A stretch of DNA of 55,606 nucleotides from a bacterium (GTDB lineage: Bacteria > JAHJDO01). The position numbers and the translations under genes were made by a program. The DNA lies in the NCBI GenBank assembly GCA_030652805.1, contig JAUSPT010000044.1, forward strand, positions 1-55,606, read 5' to 3'. The notes under the pieces are model-generated. The model had not been told where the DNA came from, searched no databases, and saw nothing but the letters and a program-made list of their open reading frames with translations. The stretch's first letter is position 1. Each line of letters starts with the position of its first letter. Of this stretch, positions 8,513 through 18,639 are shown piece after piece.

Positions 8513-9766
8513 ATGCGTTGGACCGAATCTCTTATAAATACTCTGTGGCAGGCACCATCTGAGGCAGAAATTTCCTCTCATAAACTAATGCTTCGCGCCG
8601 GGCTTATCAAAAAGCTCGCTGCAGGCATATACATTTTTATGCCTCTAGGACTTAAAGTATTACGCAAAATAGAAAATATCGTTCGAGAAGAAATGGATGC
8701 CTCTGGAGCTTTAGAACTTCTGATGCCAACTCTTCAGCCTGAAGAGCTATGGCAGGAAAGTGGAAGATGGGATAAGATGGGTAAGGAAATGATAAAGATT
8801 CAAGACCGGCACAAGAGACAATTTGGCCTTGGCCCAACACATGAAGAGATTGTAACAGATATCATTCGCAAAGAGGTAAAATCATATAAGCAGTTGCCTG
8901 TCACACTCTATCAGATTCAAACAAAGTTCAGAGATGAAATAAGACCGCGATTTGGAGTTATCAGAGCCAGAGAATTTATCATGAAAGATGCATACAGCTT
9001 TGATAAGGATATTGATGGATTAAATGAAAACTATAAGAAAATGTACGATACTTATTGCAAAATTTTTGACAGATGTGCATTGAAATATCAGATTGTTGAA
9101 GCAGAATCTGGCATTATGGGAGGAGATGTATCCCATGAATTCATGGCTTTAGCTGATTCAGGAGAAGATGTAATCGTTATATGTCAATCCTGTGGATATA
9201 GCGCAAGTATGGAAAAAGCCGCAGGAGACAAATGTCCCAAATGTGCCAAGCAGATGGAAACTAAGAGAGGTATAGAACTCGGACACATATTTAAACTTGG
9301 CACTAAATACAGCAAGTCTATGGAAGCAAAATTTCTCGATAAACACGGCAAGGAAAAGACAATCATAATGGGTTGTTATGGAATTGGAATATCCAGAATT
9401 ATTGCAGCAGTTATAGAACAAAATAATGACGAAAATGGAATAATATGGCCAAAATCAATAGCTCCATATCAAGTAGAAGTTTTGCCTTTAAATGTTAATG
9501 ATAACGAGACAATGCAGATAGCAAAAAATCTATATAAAAAATTTCTATCAGAAAAAATAGAGGTTATTATTGATGATAGGGATGAACGGCCAGGAATAAA
9601 ATTTAAAGATGCAGATTTAATTGGAATACCAATCAGAATTACAATTAGTCCCCAAAAAGCAAAAGACAATATTGTGGAAATCCATAAAAGAGACACAGGT
9701 GAAAATAAACTGGTGAATATAGATGATCTGTTAGAGAATTTGACAAACGTCCAAAGTCTTGTATAA
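8513..9766 (+). CDS. proS: Prolyl-tRNA synthetase, short form without INS editing domain
   Basis: This class II synthetase charges tRNA-Pro. LRAGLIKKLAAGIYIFMPLG (motif 1 region), FGLGPTHEE and the IMGCYGIGISR motif 3 are all present, followed by the anticodon-binding domain. At 417 residues it is about 150 shorter than the usual bacterial enzyme (about 570). The missing part is the YbaK-like INS editing domain normally between motifs 2 and 3. In its place is a short linker with a CxxC...CxxC pair (CQSCGYSA, CPKCAK) that could bind zinc. The start aligns with known ProRS N-termini. It should need a separate factor to clear Ala-tRNA-Pro. Confidence 0.94.
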   Translation: MRWTESLINTLWQAPSEAEISSHKLMLRAGLIKKLAAGIYIFMPLGLKVLRKIENIVREEMDASGALELLMPTLQPEELWQESGRWDKMGKEMIKIQDRHKRQFGLGPTHEEIVTDIIRKEVKSYKQLPVTLYQIQTKFRDEIRPRFGVIRAREFIMKDAYSFDKDIDGLNENYKKMYDTYCKIFDRCALKYQIVEAESGIMGGDVSHEFMALADSGEDVIVICQSCGYSASMEKAAGDKCPKCAKQMETKRGIELGHIFKLGTKYSKSMEAKFLDKHGKEKTIIMGCYGIGISRIIAAVIEQNNDENGIIWPKSIAPYQVEVLPLNVNDNETMQIAKNLYKKFLSEKIEVIIDDRDERPGIKFKDADLIGIPIRITISPQKAKDNIVEIHKRDTGENKLVNIDDLLENLTNVQSLV

Positions 9767-9797
9767 TCAAACCAGATAAGAGAGGAGCTATCTTACT

Positions 9798-10193
9798 ATG
9801 CCTAACCCAAAAACACCAGTTGAAAGATCGCGGCATGATGTCAGATTCTCTATATCCATTCCTATAGAATATGAGAAAGTCTACACTCTTGCAAAAGAAA
9901 AAATAGTTAAAAAAACAACTGCACGAGATCTTAGTGGAGGAGGCATCCAATTCGAAACAGACGAAGATATTTCAAAAGGCATGAAACTTTCACTTAGAAT
10001 AAAAATGCCGAAATTGGGAAAATTCTTTATAGTTAATGCGGAAGTAACTCACTCCAAAAAAATCAGCAGTGGTGTATATGATATAGGAGCAAAATTCCTG
10101 AATATATCTCAAGAAGCTAAAGAGGCTATAAACATGTTCTATTACATTAACAGATTTGAACGGAAAGGGCCTATAGCTACTTATCAGAAATAG
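9798..10193 (+). CDS. PilZ domain protein (stand-alone)
   Basis: This 131-residue single PilZ domain binds cyclic-di-GMP in known homologues. The N-terminal RxxxR motif is ERSRHDVRF and the DxSxxG motif is DLSGGGIQF, so both ligand-binding elements are intact. AGGAG about 10 bases before the ATG supports the start. It follows proS by 31 bases and converges with the UDG gene, whose end is adjacent. Its target is unknown. Two further, larger PilZ proteins occur in the pilus cluster, so several c-di-GMP receptors are present. Confidence 0.88.
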   Translation: MPNPKTPVERSRHDVRFSISIPIEYEKVYTLAKEKIVKKTTARDLSGGGIQFETDEDISKGMKLSLRIKMPKLGKFFIVNAEVTHSKKISSGVYDIGAKFLNISQEAKEAINMFYYINRFERKGPIATYQK

Positions 10194-10841
10194 CTACGTT
10201 TTCTCATATTCTGCTTTAATCTTCTTCATATCCTGCCAGACAAGTTTTTTTTCATTTGGATTGTATAACAAGTAAGCAGGATGAAACGTAGGAATTAATT
10301 TTGCATTCCTGTATTCAAAGAATCTCCCTCTAAGTTGAGAGATAGGCTGTTGGTTATTGAGAAGAGTTTGTGAAGCAAACTTGCCTAAAGAACAAATAAT
10401 CTTTGGCTTTATTATGCTTATCTGTTCCAATAAATATCCCTGACACATAGCGATTTCATAAGGCTCAGGATTCCTATTCCCCGGAGGCCTGCACTTAAGA
10501 ATATTAGCTATATAAACATCCGTTCTTTTAAGCCCTATTGAATTTATTATTTTTGTTAAAAGTTGTCCTGCTTTACCCACAAATGGCTCACCTTGTAAAT
10601 CCTCATCTCTTCCAGGTGCTTCACCAACAAACATAAGCTTTGCATGCTCACCTCCAGCGCCAAAAACCAGATGAGTTCTTGTTTTTGCAAGTGGACACTT
10701 TTGACAGTCCTTTATTCTCTCCTTCAAGTCTAAGAGTCCTCCTGCGCACTCCTCCTGTACAGGATTCTCAACTTCCATGCCCTGTTCGCATAGATACTGT
10801 TTCGTGAGCCTCACGACATCCAACAGTTCTTTCTTACACAT
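10194..10841 (-). CDS. Family 4 uracil-DNA glycosylase
   Basis: This enzyme removes uracil from DNA in base-excision repair and carries a [4Fe-4S] cluster. The family 4 hallmarks are [10 protein letters not shown] (first cluster cysteines), [20 protein letters not shown] (active site) and [10 protein letters not shown] near the C-terminus. I choose the ATG at 10841, which overlaps the secA stop by 8 bases (ATGTGTAA). The longer frame to 10895 would run back into the secA zinc-finger codons. That gives 215 residues, normal for the family. It is co-transcribed after secA. Confidence 0.93.
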   Translation of the reverse strand: MCKKELLDVVRLTKQYLCEQGMEVENPVQEECAGGLLDLKERIKDCQKCPLAKTRTHLVFGAGGEHAKLMFVGEAPGRDEDLQGEPFVGKAGQLLTKIINSIGLKRTDVYIANILKCRPPGNRNPEPYEIAMCQGYLLEQISIIKPKIICSLGKFASQTLLNNQQPISQLRGRFFEYRNAKLIPTFHPAYLLYNPNEKKLVWQDMKKIKAEYEKT

Positions 10842-13500
10842 TTGCCCCACAGCATTTCTTGTATTTCTTTCCGCTTCCACATGGACAGGACTCATTACGC
10901 CCTATCTTTTTCTCTTCTCTCTTGTATGGCTCCCTTGGAGCTTCTCCCTCAGGTTGATTTGTAGACATCTCCTGCTGCTGAGGCATTTGCCTCTGGCTGA
11001 GATGTCTCATATCCTTTGCCTGTTCGTGACTAAGATGTTGAGACGAAGCATCAAAGACTTCCCTCATATGAATTGCCTCATCTCCAACCTGAACCTTTAA
11101 AAAATACTCAATGATTTCCTCTTCTATGCTCTCAATCATCTCATAGAACATATTAAATCCTTCCCTCTTATATTCTACAAGCGGATCCTTCTGTCCGTAA
11201 GCCTGATAACCTATACCTTCTCTAAGCGTGTCCATAGCATAGAGGAGATCTTTCCACTTTGCATCTATTACATGCAGCATTATTGCCTGCTCAGCCTGGA
11301 GTATAATTGCACTCCTCTTAGCTTTATAAGCCGCCTTAATCCTGCTAACCAAGGAGTTCTTCAGATCCTGATATTCTATCTTAGCAGGATCTACTTCATT
11401 CCTATTAAAAGAGACGCCTGTACTCTGTCTAAGCCAAGCTGAAAGCCCGTCTAAATCCCATTCTTCAGGATGAATATTTTTCGGGGTATAAATAGAAAGT
11501 CTTTTCTCTACAATTTCATTTATCATATCAGATACATAATCTTCCAACTTTTTACCTTCCAGCACCATATCTCTTTGCTGGTAAATTACCTCTCTTTGTT
11601 TATTCATTACATCGTCATACTTGAGCAGGTCTTTACGTATATCAAAATTGCGGCCTTCAACTCTCTTTTGAGCATTTTCTATTGCTTTTGTTACCATTCT
11701 ATGTTCTATCGGCTGCCCGTCAGGCATACCCATTCTTTCCATAAGTCCCTTAATTCTGTCAGAACCAAAAATTCGCATAAGGTCGTCATCAAAAGACAGG
11801 TAAAACCTTGAAGAACCCGGATCTCCCTGTCTGCCTGCCCGTCCGCGAAGCTGATTGTCTATACGTCTTGATTCATGACGTTCTGTGCCTAATATATGCA
11901 GCCCTCCTCGTTCTGCTACGCCTTCTCCCAAAACAATATCTGTGCCCCTGCCAGCCATGTTTGTTGCTATAGTTACAGCTTTCGCCTGACCTGCTTTCTC
12001 TATTATCTTTGCTTCTTTTTCATGGTATTTGGCATTTAAAACCTCATGAGGAATCCTTTCTTTCTTAAGCATCTGATCTAAAACTTCTGACTTTTCTATA
12101 GATATTGTACCTACAAGCACAGGTCTTCCAAGCTTATAAAGCTCTTTAATCTCCTGTATTATAGCCTTGAATTTTTCCTTCTCTGTTTTATAAATCACAT
12201 CCGGATAATTAGTTCTCTTAAGGACTTTGTTTGGGGGTATTACAACTACCTCTAAATTATATATCTTGTGGAATTCCACGGCTTCAGTCTCTGCTGTCCC
12301 AGTCATTCCAGCCAGCTTCTTATACATTCTGAAATAATTTTGGAATGTTACTGTTGCAAGTGTTTGGCTTTCCTGTTCTATCTTCACTCTCTCTTTTGCC
12401 TCAAGCGCCTGATGCAAGCCGTCCGAATAACGCCTTCCGGGCATAATTCTGCCAGTGAACTCATCTACAATAATCACCTGACCATCTTTCACCATATAGT
12501 CCTTATCCCGCTGGAAATTGCAATGCGCTTTAAGCATTTGTTCGGCATGATGTTTATATTCCATGGTCTCAAGAGTGTGAAGGTCTTCTAAACCCAGTAG
12601 TTTGGCTACTTTCATTTCCCCTTCTTCAGTAAGATATGTAGTATGGGCTTTTTCATCCTTTACATAGTCTCCTGTTTCCTGCTTGGTTTCCTCATTGCGT
12701 ATTCCTTCTTTAAGCCGGAGGAAAATTTGTTCCAGTTTATAGTATTTATCCGTAGATTCCTCAGCTGGTCCGGAGATAATTAATGGGGTTCGAGCCTCAT
12801 CTATTAAAATGCTGTCTACTTCATCAACAACAGCATAATTAAGTCCTCTTTGCGCTTTATCCTCTTTTCTTACAACCATATTATCTCTTAAATAATCAAA
12901 TCCGAATTCATTATTTGTTCCATAAGTAATATCTGCTCCATAGGCAATTTGCCTTTCCTGAGGATTCATATCGTGCTGAATGAAACCTACAGACAATCCC
13001 AGAAATTTATATACCTCTCCCATCCAAGCTGCGTCTCTTTTTGCCAGAAAGTCATTCACCGTTACTATATGGACTCCCTTACCGGAAAGCGCATTGAGAT
13101 ATGCAGACAGTGTTGCAACAAGTGTTTTCCCTTCTCCTGTTGACATCTCCACAATCTTTCCATCATGAAGCACTACCCCTCCTATAAGCTGTACATCAAA
13201 GTGCGGTCCAAACCTTCGCTGGTTTGGGTCTCCAAAAAGTTTCTCTGCAATCTCCGGGTTGGAAAATCCGCGTTTTGCAGCCTCTTTGACTACAGCAAAT
13301 GCTTCATGAAGAATCTCGTCCTCAGTTTCACCTTTTTCCAGGCGGCTTCTGAACTCATCAGTTTTAGCACGCAGCTCGGAATCAGAAAGGTTTTGATATT
13401 CCTCCCAGAACTGGTTTATAGCGCTTACATACTTCCACAGCCTTTTGAGCTCACGGTCATTCTTTGTGCCAAAAACCTTACGAAGAATATAGCTGAACAT
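10834..13500 (-). CDS. secA: Preprotein translocase ATPase SecA
   Basis: SecA drives Sec-dependent protein export at the inner membrane using ATP. The Walker A segment [13 protein letters not shown] is near residue 100, [16 protein letters not shown] is in the DEAD motor, and NMAGRGTDI and [15 protein letters not shown] mark the second motor domain. The C-terminus holds the SEC-C zinc finger [14 protein letters not shown] that binds SecB and phospholipid. At 888 residues it is full length. A tRNA-Pro gene lies immediately upstream on the same strand and the UDG gene overlaps downstream. Confidence 0.98.
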   Translation of the reverse strand: MFSYILRKVFGTKNDRELKRLWKYVSAINQFWEEYQNLSDSELRAKTDEFRSRLEKGETEDEILHEAFAVVKEAAKRGFSNPEIAEKLFGDPNQRRFGPHFDVQLIGGVVLHDGKIVEMSTGEGKTLVATLSAYLNALSGKGVHIVTVNDFLAKRDAAWMGEVYKFLGLSVGFIQHDMNPQERQIAYGADITYGTNNEFGFDYLRDNMVVRKEDKAQRGLNYAVVDEVDSILIDEARTPLIISGPAEESTDKYYKLEQIFLRLKEGIRNEETKQETGDYVKDEKAHTTYLTEEGEMKVAKLLGLEDLHTLETMEYKHHAEQMLKAHCNFQRDKDYMVKDGQVIIVDEFTGRIMPGRRYSDGLHQALEAKERVKIEQESQTLATVTFQNYFRMYKKLAGMTGTAETEAVEFHKIYNLEVVVIPPNKVLKRTNYPDVIYKTEKEKFKAIIQEIKELYKLGRPVLVGTISIEKSEVLDQMLKKERIPHEVLNAKYHEKEAKIIEKAGQAKAVTIATNMAGRGTDIVLGEGVAERGGLHILGTERHESRRIDNQLRGRAGRQGDPGSSRFYLSFDDDLMRIFGSDRIKGLMERMGMPDGQPIEHRMVTKAIENAQKRVEGRNFDIRKDLLKYDDVMNKQREVIYQQRDMVLEGKKLEDYVSDMINEIVEKRLSIYTPKNIHPEEWDLDGLSAWLRQSTGVSFNRNEVDPAKIEYQDLKNSLVSRIKAAYKAKRSAIILQAEQAIMLHVIDAKWKDLLYAMDTLREGIGYQAYGQKDPLVEYKREGFNMFYEMIESIEEEIIEYFLKVQVGDEAIHMREVFDASSQHLSHEQAKDMRHLSQRQMPQQQEMSTNQPEGEAPREPYKREEKKIGRNESCPCGSGKKYKKCCGANV

Positions 13501-13518
13501 CTTTTATTCCTGTTAATT

Positions 13519-13595
13519 TGGTCGGGGCGACTGGATTCGAACCAGCGACCTCTTGAACCCCATTCAAGCGCGCTACCAAGCTGCGCCACGCCCCG
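13519..13595 (-). tRNA. tRNA-Pro (anticodon GGG)
   Basis: This 77-nt cloverleaf has a perfect 7-bp acceptor stem CGGGGCG/CGCCCCG. The anticodon stem is CTTGA/TCAAG with loop ATGGGGT (anticodon GGG), the T-loop is GGTTCGAATCC, and the CCA end is encoded. It lies between the MerR-type gene and secA, 6 bases after the former, so it is probably released from a longer transcript. Confidence 0.96.
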
Positions 13596-13601
13596 AGTGA
13601 A

Positions 13602-13943
13602 TTATCTATTCAAAATAGCCCGTATATCAGTAAGCTCTTTCTTAACATCTTTTATTATATTGATTAGTTCATGGTCAGGCGGTCTCTTTAAGCCGTCCTT
13701 TGGCGCTTCAAGTTGTTTCTTTGCGCCATCTCTTGTATATAAATCTTCCCACAGAAGTTTTTTTATTTGCAGTATAAGCTCTATATCTTTTTTAGTATAA
13801 TTCCTTTTACCATCGCCGTCCTTTTGAGGTTTTAACTGCTTAAATTCTCCTTCCCAGTCACGCAGCACATATGGCTCCACTTTCGTGAGTCTGCTTACCT
13901 CGCCTATTGAGAAAAAGATTTTATCAGGTATATTAATTTCCAT
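13602..13943 (-). CDS. Small MerR-type DNA-binding regulator
   Basis: This 113-residue protein has an N-terminal winged helix of the MerR class: [25 protein letters not shown] is followed by the wing [17 protein letters not shown]. After about residue 80 only a short charged tail remains, so no ligand-binding domain is present. It starts 5 bases after gpsA. A small MerR gene with tRNA-Pro behind plsY-gpsA is an arrangement I recall from other Gram-negative lineages. Its target genes are unknown; autoregulation of this operon is possible but not shown. Confidence 0.88.
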   Translation of the reverse strand: MEINIPDKIFFSIGEVSRLTKVEPYVLRDWEGEFKQLKPQKDGDGKRNYTKKDIELILQIKKLLWEDLYTRDGAKKQLEAPKDGLKRPPDHELINIIKDVKKELTDIRAILNR

Positions 13944-13948
13944 ATTTC

Positions 13949-14944
13949 TTATTCTATTTCTGATTTTGCATCTCTTGTCATTAAATCCATAACTGCTTTT
14001 CGCGGATCTTTATTATTAAAAAGTACTTCGTAAATTTCAGTTGTTATTGGCATACCTACACTATGCTTTTTTGAAAGAAAGTATGCTGACTGAGTTGTTT
14101 TTACCCCTTCTGAGACCATTGACATTGAATCAAGGATTTGACTAAGTGTCCTTCCCTTTGCAATCTGCTCCCCAACAAACCTGTTTCTGCTGTGTTTACT
14201 TGTGCAGGTTGTAATTAAATCACCTATACCACTTAAACCAGAAAAAGTGTGGGGGTTTGCTCCCATTTTCACACCAAGCCTCCTGATCTCTGCCAATCCT
14301 CTGGTAAGCAAGGCAGACTTTGTGTTATCTCCAAAACCAAGTCCATCAGAAATTCCGGCAGCTATAGCTATTATGTTTTTTAGCGCACCACCTAATTCAA
14401 CACCAATTACATCAGAATTTGTATATACTCTAAAATCGCGAGACATAAAAATTGTTTGAACATGTTTTGCAACATCCATATCTTTTCCGGAAACCACAAC
14501 TGTAGTAGGAATTTTCCTTGCCACTTCCTCTGCATGAGACGGACCTGAGAGAACAACAATATTGGTATTAGTTGTCTCTTCTGCGATTATCGCTGACATC
14601 CTTTTTAACGTTTTATTCTCAATGCCTTTTGCGACACTCAGTTTTACAACTCCTTCAGGAACATGAGAACTTTTTGCAACCTCTCTCATCACATGAGAAG
14701 GCACAGCATAAACTACTAAAGAGACATCTGATATGGCTTCATCTATTTTGGATGTTATATAAATTTCAGCAGGTATGTCTATGCCCGGCAGGAATTTTGG
14801 ATTCTTTCTCTGTTTAAGGAGAACCTCTGCATAATCAGGAAATGCCTCCCACAGCGAAACCTCGAACCCCTTTCTACAAAGATGAATAGCTAGCGTTGTC
14901 CCCCATCCACCAGCTCCAAGCACACATATTTTTTTATTATTCAT
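13949..14944 (-). CDS. gpsA: NAD(P)-dependent glycerol-3-phosphate dehydrogenase
   Basis: GpsA makes sn-glycerol 3-phosphate from dihydroxyacetone phosphate, the backbone for phospholipids. The dinucleotide motif GAGGWGTTLAIHL begins at residue 9. The catalytic LSGPSHAEEVARKIPT is near residue 135, and GVELGGALKNIIAIAAGISDG carries the active-site lysine. The 331-residue length is typical. It lies 24 bases downstream of plsY, which uses its product. Confidence 0.97.
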   Translation of the reverse strand: MNNKKICVLGAGGWGTTLAIHLCRKGFEVSLWEAFPDYAEVLLKQRKNPKFLPGIDIPAEIYITSKIDEAISDVSLVVYAVPSHVMREVAKSSHVPEGVVKLSVAKGIENKTLKRMSAIIAEETTNTNIVVLSGPSHAEEVARKIPTTVVVSGKDMDVAKHVQTIFMSRDFRVYTNSDVIGVELGGALKNIIAIAAGISDGLGFGDNTKSALLTRGLAEIRRLGVKMGANPHTFSGLSGIGDLITTCTSKHSRNRFVGEQIAKGRTLSQILDSMSMVSEGVKTTQSAYFLSKKHSVGMPITTEIYEVLFNNKDPRKAVMDLMTRDAKSEIE

Positions 14945-14968
14945 AACAGACTAAATACTAACAAAGCC

Positions 14969-15610
14969 CTATGTTTTATGCAAGTTTTTTACTTTCTTCC
15001 CAATCCTGTTTTCCCTGCCTTCTAAGAGTCTCTTTATGTTAGTTTTGTGTCTTATAACAACAAACACTGCTGCAATTATTCCAAAAACAAGATTCCCAAT
15101 CCTGAAATTAAAAACACCTATAAAAATAGGTAAGCTTATTGCAGCTATTATAGATGAGAGCGAGACATATCTTGTGATTAAAGCGCATACCCCCCATACT
15201 GCAACGCATAACAGTATAGGGATCGGCGCTATAGCGAGAAATACCCCTGCGCTTGTTGCAACTCCTTTTCCTCCTTTAAAATCCAAAAATATAGTCCAGT
15301 TATGGCCTATTATTGAACTTGTTCCCGCTATTATTTGAAACAAATTATACAACTGATCTGAACAACCTCTATGAAAATATGCCGCTATTATACTTGCGCA
15401 AATCAGGCCTTTGGCAATATCAATAATCAGTGTTATTATTCCGGGAATAATTCCTAGCACTCTAAATACATTAGCTGCTCCCATATTCCCGCTTCCAAAC
15501 TCTCTAACATCAATCTTCTTTATTAATTTCCCAATTATAAAACCTGTTGGAATTGCCCCTAACAGATAACTTACGACCACCATTGCCAGGATCTTTAATA
15601 TAATTGTCAT
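14969..15610 (-). CDS. plsY: Glycerol-3-phosphate acyltransferase PlsY
   Basis: This integral membrane enzyme transfers the acyl group from acyl-phosphate to glycerol 3-phosphate, giving lysophosphatidic acid. The three conserved cytoplasmic motifs are visible: GSGNMGAANVFRVLG near residue 40, HNWTIFLDFKGGKGVATSAG near residue 105, and RHKTNIKRLLEGRE near the C-terminus. Several membrane helices separate them, and the 213-residue length is normal. Its start overlaps the der stop by 4 bases. Confidence 0.97.
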   Translation of the reverse strand: MTIILKILAMVVVSYLLGAIPTGFIIGKLIKKIDVREFGSGNMGAANVFRVLGIIPGIITLIIDIAKGLICASIIAAYFHRGCSDQLYNLFQIIAGTSSIIGHNWTIFLDFKGGKGVATSAGVFLAIAPIPILLCVAVWGVCALITRYVSLSSIIAAISLPIFIGVFNFRIGNLVFGIIAAVFVVIRHKTNIKRLLEGRENRIGKKVKNLHKT

Positions 15611-16929
15611 GTTGTTTCCTTTATTTTGAACCTTATTGGAACACCTTCAAATCCAAAATCATTATACAGATTATTTTTTAGATAGTTTAGATAGTCTTCC
15701 ATAATCAAATTTCTATTATTAACAAACAAAGCAAATGTAGGCGGGCAGGTTGACACTTGAGTTATATATTTTATTTTCAACTGCTTACTGGATGTAGAAG
15801 AGAACGGCCTGCGTTTTTTTGCATCTTCTAACATCTTGTTGAGCACTGCAGTACTTATGCGTTCTGTATAATATTTATGTACATTAAGGGCCATGTCCAT
15901 GACCGTAAAAATCTTTTCTTTTTTCAATGCGGATATAAAAACTACTGATGCAAAATTAAGAAACTTTAAGTTAGCTTTAAACTGTTCGAGCCATATTCCC
16001 TTATCAATACCCAGCTTTTTTGATAAATCTGCTTTATTAATTGCTATTATTAAGCCCTTCCCCTGTTCACAGACAAAAGAGGCTATTTTTTTATCCTCCC
16101 GCGTTGGTCCTTTGGTTATATCTATAATTAAGATCGCTATATCGGATAGTTGTATAGCTTTTTGTGCTCTTATTACACTATATCTTTCAACGTCTGTCTT
16201 TAGTTTGTTTCTCGCTCTAATACCTGCTGTGTCAACTAACACAAAACTTGCGTTTTTGTACTTTAGAAAGCTATCTACTGCATCCCTTGTTGTGCCTGGC
16301 TCCTCATCTACTATAAGTCTTTTATCTCCGAGTATTGCATTTACATAAGAAGACTTTCCAACATTTGGGCCCCCAACAATAGCTATTCTTATCTCATCAG
16401 ATGATGATGCATTTTCCCCATCAGAAAAATCCTCTGTTACCTTATCTAATAAAGTATTAATATTTAAACCATGAGATGCTGAAATTGGCAAAAGCTCATC
16501 AGTGCCAAACTGATAGAAATCATAAATATCATTAGTCTTTGCTTCAGTGTCTACCTTATTAACAACTACAATATATTTCTTATCTGTTCTTCGAATTTTA
16601 TCTATAATCTCCTTATCTACTGGAAGAACACCTGTCTTGGCATCAACCATGAAAATTATAAAATCTGCCTGAACAATAGCTATATCAACTTGTGCTCTAA
16701 CCTGTGCGGATATGTTATCTAATCCCTCGAAATCCAGGCCTCCAGTATCTATAACCTCAAAGTTTTTACCCCCCCATGTACCAGTTCCATAGATTCTATC
16801 CCGTGTTAGGCCGGAAAAAGAGTCTACTATACTTTTTCTTTGTCCAATTATTCGATTAAAAAGCGTTGACTTGCCAACATTGGGACGTCCTAAAATTGCA
16901 ACAATGGGGTTACGCTTTTCTGTCTCCAT
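15607..16929 (-). CDS. der: Ribosome assembly GTPase Der (EngA)
   Basis: Der is an essential GTPase with two G domains in tandem that acts in 50S subunit maturation. The first G1 motif is GRPNVGKST at about residue 14, with DTGG as G3 and NKVD as G4. The second G1 is GGPNVGKSS near residue 188, with DTAG and NKAD. A KH-like domain follows, with the family-typical ending CPPTFALFVN. The 440-residue length is full. It begins inside the last 20 bases of pgsA and overlaps plsY downstream. Confidence 0.97.
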   Translation of the reverse strand: METEKRNPIVAILGRPNVGKSTLFNRIIGQRKSIVDSFSGLTRDRIYGTGTWGGKNFEVIDTGGLDFEGLDNISAQVRAQVDIAIVQADFIIFMVDAKTGVLPVDKEIIDKIRRTDKKYIVVVNKVDTEAKTNDIYDFYQFGTDELLPISASHGLNINTLLDKVTEDFSDGENASSSDEIRIAIVGGPNVGKSSYVNAILGDKRLIVDEEPGTTRDAVDSFLKYKNASFVLVDTAGIRARNKLKTDVERYSVIRAQKAIQLSDIAILIIDITKGPTREDKKIASFVCEQGKGLIIAINKADLSKKLGIDKGIWLEQFKANLKFLNFASVVFISALKKEKIFTVMDMALNVHKYYTERISTAVLNKMLEDAKKRRPFSSTSSKQLKIKYITQVSTCPPTFALFVNNRNLIMEDYLNYLKNNLYNDFGFEGVPIRFKIKETT

Positions 16930-17455
16930 TTAATAGCTTTACTCCATGTATAGTATAATTAATTCCTGATATCACTGTAAAAACCATTGTTGTCCATACA
17001 ATTGGATCAACAAAAAGCACTGAAGAAACTCTTATATTTAACAAGACATAAATAATTGTGAAAATTTGCAAAAAAGTAGTGCATTTGCTTATTTTTGAGG
17101 GCTTTGGCTCAAGACCTCCTAAAACAACGTAAAGTATTAAAAAACCGGATATGATAACTACATCACGCGCAATGACTACGATTGCAAGAAAAGCAGGAAT
17201 GCTCTTATCCAGCGTTAGCATGATAAAAGCTGTTATAAGAAGTATCTTATCTGCTATTGGATCAATGTGTTTACCGAATTTGGACACTTGATCTCTCTTG
17301 CGAGCAATTAAGCCATCTATGGCATCTGTTATACCAGCAATAAAAAATATGCCTAGAGCTATGAGTCTAGTTTCTGGTGTTCCTTTGTGTAGAAAAACAG
17401 CAAAGACAGGCACCAGTAATATCCTAAAAACAGTCAAAAAATTTGCCATATCCAC
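16910..17455 (-). CDS. pgsA: CDP-diacylglycerol-glycerol-3-phosphate phosphatidyltransferase
   Basis: PgsA makes phosphatidylglycerol phosphate from CDP-diacylglycerol and glycerol 3-phosphate at the inner membrane. The CDP-alcohol phosphotransferase motif is read as DAIDGLIARKRDQVSKFGKH followed by IDPIADK. The protein has several membrane helices and 181 residues. A GTG start at 17455, 8 bases after AAGGG, is preferred; the ATG at 17449 is an alternative. It heads the der-plsY-gpsA lipid operon, so acyl-glycerol synthesis is clustered here. Confidence 0.94.
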   Translation of the reverse strand: MDMANFLTVFRILLVPVFAVFLHKGTPETRLIALGIFFIAGITDAIDGLIARKRDQVSKFGKHIDPIADKILLITAFIMLTLDKSIPAFLAIVVIARDVVIISGFLILYVVLGGLEPKPSKISKCTTFLQIFTIIYVLLNIRVSSVLFVDPIVWTTMVFTVISGINYTIHGVKLLNGDRKA

Positions 17456-17506
17456 GAATAAAACCCTTAATATAGACTGCAGAGGTCAAGAGTTTTAATG
17501 CTTGAC

Positions 17507-18442
17507 TTATTGAACCTTTGTCCCGCATTTTGGGCAAAACTTAGCTCCCGGCTTAAGAGATACGCCACATTTCGAACATGTTACGCCCTGAATTTTCTTC
17601 CCGCATTCTGGACAGAATACAGTGCCAGGAGATACTTCAGCGTTACAATATGGACACTCTTCAAGAGTAGCCTGTGGAATTGATGCGCCACAACCCGGAC
17701 AGAATTTTATTCCTGCTTTGACCTGAGTCCCGCATTTTGGACAAGCAACCATCACAGTGCCAGCATCCAGCAAATTCTGACAATGCGACTGAACCTTTAA
17801 CACAATATCATCAATAGCTTTCTGCGTTGCTTCTCCCATAGGAGTCTTCTTAAAACCACCAAAACTTACTCCCAAACTCTTTGCACCAGGCAGAGGTATG
17901 GCAGCTCCCAGGCTTAACCCTCTTCTTTTTGCTTCTCCACTGAACCTGAGTGTCTGCATTTCTGAAGTCTCAGCATTTACAATCTTTATTATTCCAGCAA
18001 CTATTGCAGTTTTAGTTTTTGCTCCAACTGAATATCCGCCAAAGCTCACCCCTCCACCCATGCCCTTCTGTGAATACTCGAACACTGTAATTACCCCATT
18101 AAGAATTATCTGAGCTCCTTTAATCTTTCCAATTTTTGCCCCTGTTTTTTTGCTTACTCTTCCGCTTGCCCCAAGATCCTGCTCACTAATTATATCCTTC
18201 ACATCTATTCTGCTCATAACGGAAAACTGCCCGGTCTCTGTTAATGCACTTTCCAGCATATCAGCCATTCCGGTTCCCATACTTAACTCAGATTTCCTCC
18301 AATAATTAGTTCCTGGAGCATCTTTTGCAGTGAATTTACTTACAGCAACACGCACCTTTTCCGCACATACAGGACTTGAAAACGAGACAGCAACAAATAA
18401 TAAAGCCAAGATAACAACCAATGACTTTTCTACGCACTTCAT
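17507..18442 (-). CDS. Secreted CsgG-like protein with three zinc ribbons
   Basis: The N-terminus has a signal peptide ending near SSPVCA. Residues about 30-240 resemble the CsgG/FlgO-type domain (VAVSKFTAK, MADMLESALTETGQFSVMSR). Three CxxC...CxxC zinc ribbons follow to the end: CPKCG/CPGCG, CPYCN/CPECG, and CSKCG/CPKCG. CsgG relatives form outer-membrane or periplasmic assemblies. Zinc ribbons are usually cytoplasmic, so their export is odd. I take the ATG at 18442 because AAGGAG lies 11 bases before it; the TTG further up overlaps that site. Role unknown. It faces away from pgsA by 51 bases and has its own promoter. Confidence 0.75.
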   Translation of the reverse strand: MKCVEKSLVVILALLFVAVSFSSPVCAEKVRVAVSKFTAKDAPGTNYWRKSELSMGTGMADMLESALTETGQFSVMSRIDVKDIISEQDLGASGRVSKKTGAKIGKIKGAQIILNGVITVFEYSQKGMGGGVSFGGYSVGAKTKTAIVAGIIKIVNAETSEMQTLRFSGEAKRRGLSLGAAIPLPGAKSLGVSFGGFKKTPMGEATQKAIDDIVLKVQSHCQNLLDAGTVMVACPKCGTQVKAGIKFCPGCGASIPQATLEECPYCNAEVSPGTVFCPECGKKIQGVTCSKCGVSLKPGAKFCPKCGTKVQ

Positions 18443-18483
18443 ACCAAAATTTCTCCTTTTCAATTATTAATATTATAGATTAT

Positions 18484-18512
18484 ATATAACATTGTATCAT
18501 GATTTTTGTCAA
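18484..18512 (-). promoter_or_regulatory. Sigma-70 promoter of the CsgG/zinc-ribbon gene
   Basis: On the minus strand TTGACA (18512-18507) is followed after 17 bp by TTATAT (18489-18484). The start codon at 18442 lies about 40 bases downstream, with AAGGAG just ahead of it. The rest of 18464-18639 shows no gene. Confidence 0.55.
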
Positions 18513-18639
18513 GCCCATATACTGCGGGCACTCCCTAAATATGAGATAAAACTTACACTAATTTTTGTATTAATTATTACATGAGGATCAAGAACGCCCT
18601 GAGAAATAAAGAATAGGACAATAAGCGCTTTTTTAAGAA

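Noticed and set aside
13165-13800. Plus-strand frame of 211 codons across the tRNA-Pro gene
   Set aside because: It contains the well-known spurious peptide [19 protein letters not shown] that arises from reading antisense to a tRNA; it is antisense to secA and the MerR gene.
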